NCBI GenBank assembly: GCA_963642455.1
Contig: CAVIGM010000010.1
Span: 1 to 33,195 of the forward strand
DNA from: Crickella sp963642455
GTDB lineage: Bacteria; Bacillota; Clostridia; Peptostreptococcales; Anaerovoracaceae
Length of the DNA: 33,195 bases
Reading direction: 5' to 3'
Shown: one piece after another, positions 14,786 to 21,802 of the stretch
How positions within the stretch are numbered: position 1 is the stretch's first letter
Layout: every line of letters starts with the position of its first letter
Made by a program: the position numbers and the translations under genes
Notes under the pieces: model-generated
Told to the model about the DNA's origin: nothing
Seen by the model: the letters and a program-made list of their open reading frames with translations, nothing else
The model's database searches: none

Positions 14786-16516
14786 CTAGTTAGTCAGCTT
14801 AGCGCTATAGAAATCAATAATCCTTTGCTTTCCGGCTTCAAATTCAGGTGTATTGAAAGTTGTTCCGTGCCAGTCTACAAATTCCTGTCTGAGTTGGTTG
14901 AAGAAGCCTCTGATGTCCTTCTTGTCGTCGATTGCGAATTTGCTTGTGAGTATTTCATATAAAACATCAAATACTGCCTGCTGTCTCTCAGGTGGGCAAG
15001 CCGCGTCGACAGGGTCGAAGGAGTTCTGCTGCAGGAAAATCGCATCAAGAAGCTCGCCCTTCTGATAAATTGTATAGTCCTCAGCGGAGGTTCCTTCCTC
15101 GCCGACTACCTTCATCATCTGGTTAACTTCCGTGCCTCTTCTCAGATAATCTCTTGCGGTCTCTACTCTATCCATATCTACTACGCCCTTATATTTGGAC
15201 CATGAATCGATTGGATGGATTGATGGGTATTTACGAGCATCGGATCTCTCTCTTGAAAGTCCGTGGAAAGCTCCTACTACCTTAAGTGTTGCCTGTGTTA
15301 CAGGCTCTTCGAAGTTACCGCCGGCAGGTGAAACCGAGCCGCCGATAGTTACAGAAGCGATTCTGCCGTCTCTAAGTCTAACCTTACCTGCTCTCTCGTA
15401 GAAGGCTGCTATAGTCGACTCAAGGTATGCAGGGAAAGCCTCTTCTCCAGGGATTTCCTCAAGACGACCTGACATTTCTCTCATCGCCTGAGCCCAACGG
15501 CTTGTTGAGTCGGCAAGAAGAAGTACGTTCAAGCCCATCTGTCTGTAGTATTCTGCAAGTGTTACTGCTGTATAGCAGGAAGCCTCTCTTGCAGCTACCG
15601 GCATTGAGGATGTGTTGCAAATGATAATAGTTCTTTCCATCATTGAACGGCCTGTTCTTGGGTCGTCAAGTTCAGGGAACTCCTTAAGAATCTCTACTAC
15701 CTCACCGGCACGCTCTCCGCAAGCAGCAACGATTACCACGTCTGCCTCTCCGTTCTTAGCTTCCATGTGCTGAAGTACCGTCTTACCAGCGCCAAAAGGT
15801 CCCGGTATGCAGAAGGTTCCGCCTTTTGCTACAGGAAGGAATGTGTCGATACAACGAATCTGCGTTACGAGTGGCTCGTCTGGACGAAGTCTTTCGGCAT
15901 AGCATTTATTAGCCTGCTTGATAGGCTGTGTAATTACCATGCTGAGGTTCATCTCCTCGCCCTTTGAATTCTCGATTACGCAAATAGTGGATCTTACATG
16001 ATGAAGTCCCTTAGCTACTATTGATTTAACCTTCCAGTCATTTCCCTTAAGTGTGAAAGGAACCATGATCTGGTTGGTAAATTGAAATTCTGGAACGCTG
16101 CCTATGATGCTGCCGGCTTCAACGCTGTCGCCTACCTCTACGCAAGGTGTGAAGTCCCATTCACGATCAGGAATAGGATCAAGATATACACCTCTTTCAA
16201 GGAAAAAGCCGCACTTCTCAGCAAGTTCAGGCAGTGGGTTCTGCAGTCCATCAAATACCTGTGTGAGAAGTCCAGGTCCGAGCTCTACGCTCATCAGCTC
16301 GCCGGTAAATTCTACAGGGTCTCCAACCTTGATGCCGTTGGACATCTCGTAGATCTGTATGCCGGCAATTCCATTGTTAACACGAATAACCTCGCCCTTC
16401 AGGCGCTTGCCGTCAACGATGATATATGCTACCTCGTTCTTACGAACCGCGCTGTCGAATTCAACATTGGCCAGGTTGCCGTTAATTCCAGTCACACGTC
16501 CTGTTACTGTTTCCAT
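14786..16516 (-). CDS. ntpA: V/A-type ATPase subunit A (catalytic)
   Basis: This 576-residue protein is the catalytic subunit that hydrolyses or makes ATP in the soluble sector. The P-loop is GPFGAGKT (239-246). The AGCGERAGEVVE-like segment AACGERAGEVVEIL, the DSTSRWAQAMREMSGRLEEIPGEEAFPAYL block and the GGSVSPAGGNFEEPVT block are all intact. The long non-homologous region typical of A subunits lies at about 110-190. The ATG at 16516 follows AGGAG by seven bases and the DUF2764 gene by 13 bp. At 576 residues it is close to the usual 580-590. Confidence 0.97.
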   Translation of the reverse strand: METVTGRVTGINGNLANVEFDSAVRKNEVAYIIVDGKRLKGEVIRVNNGIAGIQIYEMSNGIKVGDPVEFTGELMSVELGPGLLTQVFDGLQNPLPELAEKCGFFLERGVYLDPIPDREWDFTPCVEVGDSVEAGSIIGSVPEFQFTNQIMVPFTLKGNDWKVKSIVAKGLHHVRSTICVIENSKGEEMNLSMVITQPIKQANKCYAERLRPDEPLVTQIRCIDTFLPVAKGGTFCIPGPFGAGKTVLQHMEAKNGEADVVIVAACGERAGEVVEILKEFPELDDPRTGRSMMERTIIICNTSSMPVAAREASCYTAVTLAEYYRQMGLNVLLLADSTSRWAQAMREMSGRLEEIPGEEAFPAYLESTIAAFYERAGKVRLRDGRIASVTIGGSVSPAGGNFEEPVTQATLKVVGAFHGLSRERSDARKYPSIHPIDSWSKYKGVVDMDRVETARDYLRRGTEVNQMMKVVGEEGTSAEDYTIYQKGELLDAIFLQQNSFDPVDAACPPERQQAVFDVLYEILTSKFAIDDKKDIRGFFNQLRQEFVDWHGTTFNTPEFEAGKQRIIDFYSAKLTN

Positions 16517-16529
16517 TGTCTATCTCCTG

Positions 16530-17051
16530 TTATAAGCTATATACGCTCTCCTGCACGGTCTCGAAAAGGCGGTGGAATTCCTCCTCGCCTTTTGCCTTAA
16601 CAAAGCAGGATTGGCGCTCTAAAAGTTTAAGTTTGATTGCATATCCGAACAGATACACATCATCGAATGAATGTAATCCTATCAGTGTATCAATTGCATC
16701 GAACTGATAAGCAAGAAGCATTCGCTCTGCCTCCAAAGGGTTCTTCGCACTGATTGCAGCCTGTGCAATCTGCGCATTAACTGAATCCTTGTCGTACTCT
16801 TTGCTGTATGCTTTGCCGAGCACAGCGCTTCTCTGAGCATTCAGTTCTCTTGTCAGATTTCGGTAAAATTCGCCCCAGTCCTTCATGATAGGACCTTCCT
16901 CCGAATCAAGTGTCAAATTCTTGAGATACTCGTATTTCTTCTCGCTGATATTTGACTCACACATAAGCAGAAATTCGTCGTATGTGATTGGGGCTTCTCC
17001 ATCTGAGCTAATGTCCGGTAGGCTGGATATCAAATAATAATATGAAGCCAT
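16530..17051 (-). CDS. DUF2764 family protein of the V/A-ATPase operon (C-subunit position)
   Basis: This 173-residue protein starts MASYYYLISSLPDIS, followed by PITYDEFLLMCE, the recognised beginning of DUF2764. That family occurs between the E and A subunit genes in spirochaete, chlamydial and Bacteroidetes V/A-ATPase operons, where it is thought to take the place of subunit C, the adaptor between central shaft and ring. Helical throughout, no membrane segment. ATG 17051 has AGGAGG six bases upstream. Function as a C-like adaptor is inferred from position, not shown by the sequence. Confidence 0.85.
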   Translation of the reverse strand: MASYYYLISSLPDISSDGEAPITYDEFLLMCESNISEKKYEYLKNLTLDSEEGPIMKDWGEFYRNLTRELNAQRSAVLGKAYSKEYDKDSVNAQIAQAAISAKNPLEAERMLLAYQFDAIDTLIGLHSFDDVYLFGYAIKLKLLERQSCFVKAKGEEEFHRLFETVQESVYSL

Positions 17052-17093
17052 ACTCTACCTCCTATTATTGGCTCTCTTTGATTCTTGTTGACT

Positions 17094-17117
17094 GTCGTCG
17101 TTGACTCCGTCGACGAC
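17094..17117 (-). other. Intergenic hairpin between subunit E and DUF2764 genes
   Basis: GTCGTCG (17094-17100) and CGACGAC (17111-17117) form a 7-bp stem with a 10-nt loop in the 68-bp gap between the two genes. A short direct repeat GTTGACT runs through it. No U tract follows, so it is more likely an RNA-processing or stability element than a terminator. Confidence 0.4.
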
Positions 17118-17119
17118 CT

Positions 17120-17680
17120 TTAGAAATCGAGGTCTCTGAAATATGGCATCAGAAGTTCCATGATCTCCTCGTCAGAACAGTCAAAATAACCCGAGCCGTC
17201 CTTGGCCGCAAGCTTGAAGCCTGCACTAACGCCCTTAACCGGCTTAATCTCGAGCCCATTACTGATCTCGTCGGCGAGTGATTTCTTCAATGCATCGGAA
17301 ACCTCGGCAACTTCCACCTCATACTTGGAGACATCCTCGCCTGTAACAACAGCCTTAATCAGCTTGCCAAGCGCGTCACCCTTGAGAGCTTCCTTAACCT
17401 CCGCCGCGAGAATCTTCTCAAATTCCGCTTTTACCTCGGTCTTGAACGCGAGCATTGCGTCTCGCTTCGCTTGGTCTGCACTTACGATAGCGCTGTCCTT
17501 GAGAATAGCTATCTCCCTGGACGCGGAATCCATTGCAGACTTTGCATCATCCTTGGCCTTTGCAACTATCTCGGCCGCCTTCTTATTGGCATCCTCGATA
17601 ATCTTCTCGGCCTTCTCATTGGCAACATCAATACCTTCTTTCTGTATCGAAGTAACCAAATCCTGAATTTGCAATTCCAT
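17120..17680 (-). CDS. ntpE: V/A-type ATPase subunit E (peripheral stalk)
   Basis: This 186-residue protein is the peripheral-stalk subunit that holds the A/B hexamer against rotation. Residues about 5-90 are a long Ala/Lys/Glu-rich helix (EKAEKIIEDANKKAAEIVAKAK), followed by a compact C-terminal domain ending FDCSDEEIMELLMPYFRDLDF. I start at ATG 17680 because AGGAGG lies ten bases upstream and the family begins here; a longer frame up to 17776 crosses the predicted promoter. It is the first gene of the ATPase operon. No separate G/H stalk partner is visible. Confidence 0.9.
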   Translation of the reverse strand: MELQIQDLVTSIQKEGIDVANEKAEKIIEDANKKAAEIVAKAKDDAKSAMDSASREIAILKDSAIVSADQAKRDAMLAFKTEVKAEFEKILAAEVKEALKGDALGKLIKAVVTGEDVSKYEVEVAEVSDALKKSLADEISNGLEIKPVKGVSAGFKLAAKDGSGYFDCSDEEIMELLMPYFRDLDF

Positions 17681-17740
17681 AGAAAATTTACCTCCTAACC
17701 TGTGAATTCTTGGTTCAATCCACCATTGCTTAACTGGTTC

Positions 17741-17770
17741 ATTATACCATTCACAAAATCCTTCTAACAA
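17741..17770 (-). promoter_or_regulatory. Predicted promoter of the V/A-ATPase operon
   Basis: On the minus strand TTGTTA (17765-17770) and a perfect TATAAT (17741-17746) are 18 bp apart, giving a start near 17734 and a leader of about 54 nt before ATG 17680. A second TATAAT-like site lies near 17837-17842 but has no good -35 box. Confidence 0.65.
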
Positions 17771-17898
17771 CCGCAAAACTTGATAGTTAAATATTTATTC
17801 AAGTTCGCATTAGAATACTTTTGAAGATATTATAAGACTTTTTCGGCCTGCGGATTGTGTTTTTTCTGTGCAATATGGATTGAATTTAGAGAAATGAA

Positions 17899-17934
17899 AA
17901 TAACCGCCATAGCTGCGGGCTATGAGCGGTTATT
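17899..17934 (-). terminator. Hairpin ending the type IV pilus operon
   Basis: On the minus strand AATAACCGC(T)CATAGC pairs with GCTATGGCGGTTATT, a 15-bp stem with one bulged base and a 5-nt loop, followed by TTCATTTC. It begins about 20 bp after the stop of the PilO-like gene. The stem is strong but the U tract is interrupted. Confidence 0.75.
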
Positions 17935-17954
17935 TACTATTCACTATTTAATAT

Positions 17955-18668
17955 TTATTCTTTAATCTCGAAGCTTGTCATGTTGATGGTGACGGAGGCC
18001 GCGCTGGCGTTGGTCCTGGTCACCGCGCTCGAGACGGCTGTTTCGTTCAGAAGGTAGCCGTTCTGACTTGTTTCGAGGGCGTTGATTCTGCTTACCGCCT
18101 CGCTGTAATCATCAGCGCTGAACTGGAGCATGATTGGCCTTCTGACAATCTTGCCTTCTACTTCTTCTTCGCCGAACGAGATAGTGTAGTTGTCGGCGCC
18201 TCCGAAGATGGCATTCATCTCAAGGATGATTTCGTTGGTATTGTCGTAGTTAGGTGTCTTGACCTTGACCTCGCCGCTCTCGTATTTCTTGATTTCCTTC
18301 TTCATGTTGACAAGCTCGTAGAGCTTAGCGTTTGCTATGTCAAGTTCGCTCTGAACGGTCGTAAGCTCGGCCTGCCTCTTAGTCTGAATTTTGGATACAG
18401 GGAGCTGAACGCCGAAATAATATACGACTATCAGCAGCAAAATGACGAGCAGAATTCTTTCGCGAAGCGAGTGTGCATTGAAGCTCGCCTTGAGTGCGGC
18501 GAGCTTTTCCGAAGCGCTCTTCGAGCCTTTGCCATTGCCCTTGCCGCTTCCGAAGCCGCGTCCGCTTCCAGCCATAGCATTCGCATTTGCGTTTGCACCA
18601 TTCTCGGAATTTGCCATCGAGGAAGCCTTATTATTCTTAGTGTTGTCGTTCTTACCGAATAATTTCAT
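17955..18668 (-). CDS. pilO: PilO-like type IV pilus alignment protein
   Basis: This 237-residue protein has an unusual Asn/Gly/Ala/Ser-rich N-terminal stretch (about residues 8-60), one membrane helix (IL LVILLLIVVYYFGVQL, about 73-90), a coiled coil (about 95-130), and a C-terminal mixed domain. This is the layout of PilO, which pairs with PilN to link the cytoplasmic PilM ring with the pilus platform. Sequence identity to PilO cannot be judged by eye; position after pilM and pilN supports the call. The ATG at 18668 is two bases after the pilN stop, with GAGGAGGGA inside the pilN end as its ribosome site. It is the last gene of the operon. Confidence 0.7.
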   Translation of the reverse strand: MKLFGKNDNTKNNKASSMANSENGANANANAMAGSGRGFGSGKGNGKGSKSASEKLAALKASFNAHSLRERILLVILLLIVVYYFGVQLPVSKIQTKRQAELTTVQSELDIANAKLYELVNMKKEIKKYESGEVKVKTPNYDNTNEIILEMNAIFGGADNYTISFGEEEVEGKIVRRPIMLQFSADDYSEAVSRINALETSQNGYLLNETAVSSAVTRTNASAASVTINMTSFEIKE

Positions 18669-18670
18669 TG

Positions 18671-19291
18671 CTATTGTCCCTCCTCGTCCGTTGAGATTAC
18701 TTCGCCGTAATTAAATACCAGCGATGCCTTGATGTTGCTGGAGTTGCTTGAGCTGCGTGACGAACCCTTGTCGGCTGTATATACTCTTACCTCGTCGATT
18801 TTGGAATCGTCCTCAAGGCGTGCTCTTACCTCAGCAACGCTGTCGAGGTTGCCGACAACGATTTCGACGGAGGCCTGATTATTTACAATCGAAATCGAGG
18901 AGACATCCGCAAGGCTGCCGCAAGCTTCGTTGACCGTCCTTATAATCAGCGTTCTTGTCTCGACAGCTCTCTCGTCAGCCGTCATAAAACCTCTTGCATA
19001 TCTATCGTATTTAGCCTTCGTTTTATCATAATCCTTAAGCTGCACGCTTGCCGCCTCAAGCTCCTGCTGGGCCTGCTGTGTCTGCACCTTAATAACATGA
19101 AGATTCCAGTATCTTAAGCCCACGCCGAACACAAGCACAAGAACCGCCGCAGCAATAATAAGCCACTTAATTACAACATCCTTAGTGCTCTTCGCGCCTT
19201 TAACGCCGAGCTCAACCGGCTGATAAAGGTTCATCGTGGTTTTCTCAGGAAGCTTAAGCTTCGTATTTAGTTCCAATTTCATATCTGCCAC
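18671..19291 (-). CDS. pilN: PilN-like type IV pilus assembly protein
   Basis: This protein has a short cytoplasmic N-terminus including the PilM-binding-type segment MNLYQP (conserved 'NLLP'-like), a single membrane helix (VVIKWLIIAAAVLVLVFGVGL), a coiled coil (QQAQQELEAASVQLKDYDKTKAKYDRYA) and a periplasm-type C-terminal domain with a Ser-rich insert (GSSRSSSNSS). I choose GTG 19291 as start (206 residues): AGGAGG lies nine bases upstream, whereas the ATG at 19300 directly abuts AGGAGG and is too close. PilN bridges PilM and PilO. It lies 15 bp after pilM and 2 bp before pilO. Confidence 0.75.
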   Translation of the reverse strand: MADMKLELNTKLKLPEKTTMNLYQPVELGVKGAKSTKDVVIKWLIIAAAVLVLVFGVGLRYWNLHVIKVQTQQAQQELEAASVQLKDYDKTKAKYDRYARGFMTADERAVETRTLIIRTVNEACGSLADVSSISIVNNQASVEIVVGNLDSVAEVRARLEDDSKIDEVRVYTADKGSSRSSSNSSNIKASLVFNYGEVISTDEEGQ

Positions 19292-19306
19292 TTTTCTCAT
19301 CCTCCT

Positions 19307-20191
19307 TTACAGAGTTACACCTATGGAAAAAAGTCCGCAGGAGTCGTTAGTAAGGTTATCTAAGTATTCCGGAAGTATCTCCGCGATCGGTCTTTGCGTT
19401 AGGCCGAGGTAGTCGGAAATATAGTCGCACAGCTTCTTGCTGTTGGAGTTATTCCCGCAAAAATAAACGTCCGTAGCTTCGCTGCCCTGGTTCTCGTAGG
19501 AGTAGAAGTTCAAGGTCTTACGCAGTTCAACGCAGAGCTGCTCGAAATCAAAGGAACCAATTTCAAGCTGAACCGAGCTTCTTACCCTTGCATCAGAAAC
19601 AACATAAAGGCCCGTTCTGTCGGCATCAAGGTTGATAACAACAAATTCCTTCTCGCTATCAAGCCCTCTTTCAATTGCCTTGCGGAAAAGCGTCACAAGA
19701 ACCATTTCCCTCGGAACTGCAGTATTTAGCTTAAGGTCAGCAAGCTTGAGCATGTTCGCCCACTCAAGGACAAGCTCTTTTCTTGCCGCCGCAGCATTTA
19801 TCTTCATCTGCACCGGATTATCCTCCGCGTCATAGATGACCTCATCCATCGCATAGTCGAAGACGTAGTCATTCTGGTTGCCGCCAGTGATGTCCCTGAA
19901 TTCGTAAGGAAGGTTCATCTTAAGCTCGTTCTTGTTCATAGGAAAAAGTTCAAGGTTAAGAAAATGCACGCCCTCTTCAGGAAGAACAAGGGCGATCTCC
20001 TTGCCCGAGAATTCGTCTCTTTGGACGATGTCGCCGATGAGCTTCGAAAGTGCCTCGGCATTCATGATGCGTCCTGATTTGAACACACCCTCCGGGATTG
20101 CCTCGAAGGAGAGGAGCAAATCGTCGCCTTGCTCTTGGTACATTGCAAGGCCGCTGCTTTCAACTGTAAGTCCGATTAAATCTTTTCCCAT
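19307..20191 (-). CDS. pilM: PilM-like type IV pilus actin-fold protein
   Basis: This 294-residue protein has the actin/FtsA-like layout of PilM, the cytoplasmic ring protein that binds the PilN N-terminus. Visible features: LIGLTVESSGLAM at 5-17 (phosphate-1-like), ALVLPEEGVHFL (about 62-73), FVVINLDADRTGLYVV (about 188-203, phosphate-2-like) and VYFCGNNSNSKKL (about 240-252, adenosine-like). ATG 20191 has AAAGGA about eight bases upstream. It begins 20 bp after pilD. Confidence 0.8.
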   Translation of the reverse strand: MGKDLIGLTVESSGLAMYQEQGDDLLLSFEAIPEGVFKSGRIMNAEALSKLIGDIVQRDEFSGKEIALVLPEEGVHFLNLELFPMNKNELKMNLPYEFRDITGGNQNDYVFDYAMDEVIYDAEDNPVQMKINAAAARKELVLEWANMLKLADLKLNTAVPREMVLVTLFRKAIERGLDSEKEFVVINLDADRTGLYVVSDARVRSSVQLEIGSFDFEQLCVELRKTLNFYSYENQGSEATDVYFCGNNSNSKKLCDYISDYLGLTQRPIAEILPEYLDNLTNDSCGLFSIGVTL

Positions 20192-20211
20192 ATGTTGTTC
20201 CTTTCGTTATA

Positions 20212-21012
20212 TCAAAACATGCCCAAGTAGGCAGTTATTATATCCAATCCGAAAATCATTCCGATAAAGGAGCCTGCGCAGATTGCAGGTCCGAACGGTA
20301 TAAGCCTTTCGTTCTTCTTCATTAGTATTGCGCCTATGATTATGCCAAGTATGCACGAAATCAGCACCGACAGAAGATTGACAGGCCAAGAGAAATAAGT
20401 TCCTATCATGAAGAGAAGCTTGATGTCTCCTCCTCCCATTGCATCACGCTTGAGGATTCGCTCCATCACGAGTGCTATGATAAGTATCGGCAGAGATACC
20501 GAAAGTCCGCCGATTAAGCTGTCCAACCACTCGTTGCCATACATTATGCCCATTACGGATTCGAATGTAAGATATGCGACTCTTACAAGAATGCCGGCGA
20601 TGATGAAGCGGTCTGGAATTATATAATCTTCAATATCACAGAAGCTTATAACAAGCATGAGGCTTGTTAGTATAAGAAATTCGATGGTCTGAAAAGAGAG
20701 TCCGAATCTTAGGACGACCGCAACATAGCAAAGAGCAGAGACGAGCTCTGTTATTGGATATCTTATGCTGATTGCCTCACCGCAGTATCTGCACTTGCCT
20801 TTGGTCGATAGCCAGCTGAATAGCGGAACGAGGTCCTTGACTCCAAGGACATGCCCGCAAGACATGCAGTGCGATCTTCCTCTCGATATTGATTCTCCAT
20901 TGACAATTCTGATTGCCATGCAGTTGAGGAAGCTTCCCATCACAAGCCCTAACAGAGCGGCGACCACGCAAGCATATACTGCAAGACCTACACCTAATTC
21001 ACTTATACTCAT
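20212..21012 (-). CDS. pilD: Prepilin peptidase (leader peptidase / N-methyltransferase)
   Basis: This 266-residue membrane protein removes the class III signal of prepilins and methylates the new N-terminus. The N-terminal methylase domain has GSFLNCMAIR (26-35) and the zinc-type pairs CxxC (49/52) and CxxC (74/77). The catalytic aspartates are Asp126 in FCDIEDYIIPDRF and Asp196 in GGGDIKL. About seven or eight membrane helices are present. The ATG at 21012 has no visible ribosome site (it follows ATAGCTATAAATA), which is odd for this window and suggests weak or regulated translation. The 304-bp region upstream holds a folded-RNA candidate and a tandem repeat tract. Confidence 0.95.
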   Translation of the reverse strand: MSISELGVGLAVYACVVAALLGLVMGSFLNCMAIRIVNGESISRGRSHCMSCGHVLGVKDLVPLFSWLSTKGKCRYCGEAISIRYPITELVSALCYVAVVLRFGLSFQTIEFLILTSLMLVISFCDIEDYIIPDRFIIAGILVRVAYLTFESVMGIMYGNEWLDSLIGGLSVSLPILIIALVMERILKRDAMGGGDIKLLFMIGTYFSWPVNLLSVLISCILGIIIGAILMKKNERLIPFGPAICAGSFIGMIFGLDIITAYLGMF

Positions 21013-21165
21013 TATTTATAGCTATATCTGTATTTGTATTTCTGTTTGTGTTAGTTCTCAAGTTACAAGGATATTACGCTAATTCGATTCGATTCAATTC
21101 AATCTAATTCGATCCAATTCAATTCAATTCAATCTAATTCAACCTGATCTGATTCAAATTCGAAT
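21013..21165. repeat. Degenerate short tandem repeat tract upstream of pilD
   Basis: Positions 21081-21162 are almost entirely copies of ATTCA/ATTCG-type pentamers with interruptions (minus strand TTGAA/TCGAA), for example AATTCAATTCAATTCAATC. Positions 21013-21055 carry a looser TATCTGTATTTGTATTTCTG repeat. No gene, promoter or ribosome site is evident, although pilD starts immediately downstream. Confidence 0.75.
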
Positions 21166-21263
21166 CTTATCCTATCTCATCAAAGGTACTTAGGATAAGG
21201 CTGCACCCCACCAGCCTTAGCCCGTACACTTTCCGCGCAGACGGCGCTATCCTAGGTCACCTT
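21166..21263 (-). ncRNA. Candidate structured RNA between the pilin and prepilin peptidase genes
   Basis: On the minus strand, AAGGTGACCTAGGATA (21248-21263) can pair with TATCCTAAGTACCTT (21183-21197) through 14 of 15 positions plus one bulged base. This closing helix encloses two hairpins: one at 21221-21246 (CCGT / ACGG, with an inner GCGC-GGAAA-GTGT), and one at 21197-21218 with a 7-bp stem AAGGCTG / CAGCCTT and the loop GTGGGGTG. The 3' arm of the closing helix could instead pair with TAGGATAAG (21166-21174), giving a mutually exclusive 9-bp hairpin. This is the geometry of a switch RNA, but I could not match it to a known riboswitch and the alternative hairpin lacks a U tract. The fold is read by eye. 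Confidence 0.45.
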
Positions 21264-21277
21264 CTGCTTGGAGATAA

Positions 21278-21302
21278 ATTCTTAAATTATTATTGTAAGA
21301 AT
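21278..21302 (-). other. AT-only hairpin just after the major pilin gene
   Basis: ATTCTTA and TAAGAAT form a 7-bp stem with an 11-nt loop 14 bp after the pilA stop. The stem is weak and not followed by a U tract, so it is at best a poor terminator or a 3'-end stabiliser of the abundant pilin message. Confidence 0.3.
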
Positions 21303-21316
21303 GTTAGATTGGCAGA

Positions 21317-21688
21317 TTAGTTACCTGCAGCAGTATTAGCTGTAATAGTTACTGCGTCACTAGTATCGTTTACAGCAACAGTCCAACCTGTTGTTGAAGC
21401 AGCAACATCCTGTCCGCCGATTTTAACAGTTTCTGCATCGTCCTTTGTCTGCCAAGCATCCTTTGTCTGAGTAGCAGCAACATCCTTTGTTGCTGTTGAC
21501 GCATCGTTTGAGATAAGGTCTACTGATACCTCAGCGTAAGCAGCTCTGATATTAGCCATGTCTGTAGCCTCTCTTGCCTTCTCAAGCTGAGCGTTGAATA
21601 CAGGAATAGCGATTGCAACAAGAACTACGATGATTGCGATAACAATCAGGAGCTCCATGAGTGTGAAACCTTTATTATTCTTCTTCAT
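21317..21688 (-). CDS. pilA: Major type IV pilin (prepilin)
   Basis: This 123-residue protein is a classic type IVa-like prepilin: a short basic leader MKKNNKG cut after Gly7, then FTLMELLIVIAIIVVLVAIAIPVFN with Glu at mature position 5. The C-terminal domain is small (about 85 residues), Thr/Ala/Asp-rich and has no cysteine pair. It should polymerise as the pilus shaft. ATG 21688 is preceded by AAAGGAG at eight bases. The gene sits between pilC and pilD, flanked on both sides by hairpin-rich gaps, as expected for an mRNA segment needed at high level. Major status is inferred from small size and position next to pilC and pilD. Confidence 0.93.
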   Translation of the reverse strand: MKKNNKGFTLMELLIVIAIIVVLVAIAIPVFNAQLEKAREATDMANIRAAYAEVSVDLISNDASTATKDVAATQTKDAWQTKDDAETVKIGGQDVAASTTGWTVAVNDTSDAVTITANTAAGN

Positions 21689-21736
21689 CTTAGTTTCTCC
21701 TTTGTGTAAAATTTGAATTTGAATTAATTATCTTCT

Positions 21737-21787
21737 GGGCGATGTCGCCCTTGGGGTGTATTTCAACGGGGATGGGGGTTATCCCCG
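21737..21787 (-). other. Two GC-rich hairpins between pilC and pilA
   Basis: On the minus strand CGGGGAT / ATCCCCG (21767-21787, 7-bp stem, 7-nt loop) and GGGCGA / TCGCCC (21737-21750) lie in the 114-bp gap before pilA. Neither is followed by a U tract. They could protect the 5' end of a processed pilA message or partly attenuate read-through from pilC; I found no convincing separate pilA promoter. Confidence 0.5.
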
Positions 21788-21802
21788 CTGGAACCTTGGT
21801 CA

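Noticed and set aside
17681..17776. Longer N-terminus for ATPase subunit E
   Set aside because: The extension crosses a perfect TATAAT and lacks a ribosome site; the family begins at ATG 17680, which has AGGAGG.
21183..21263. Known riboswitch classes (c-di-GMP-I and -II, T-box, SAM-I) for the folded region
   Set aside because: Only fragments resemble the consensus (GCGCGGAAA for c-di-GMP-II, GGGGUG for T-box); the essential conserved cores are missing, so I leave it unclassified.
21183..21263. Integron attC site
   Set aside because: The imperfect palindrome is suggestive, but the required R' and R'' core triplets and an integrase are not visible.
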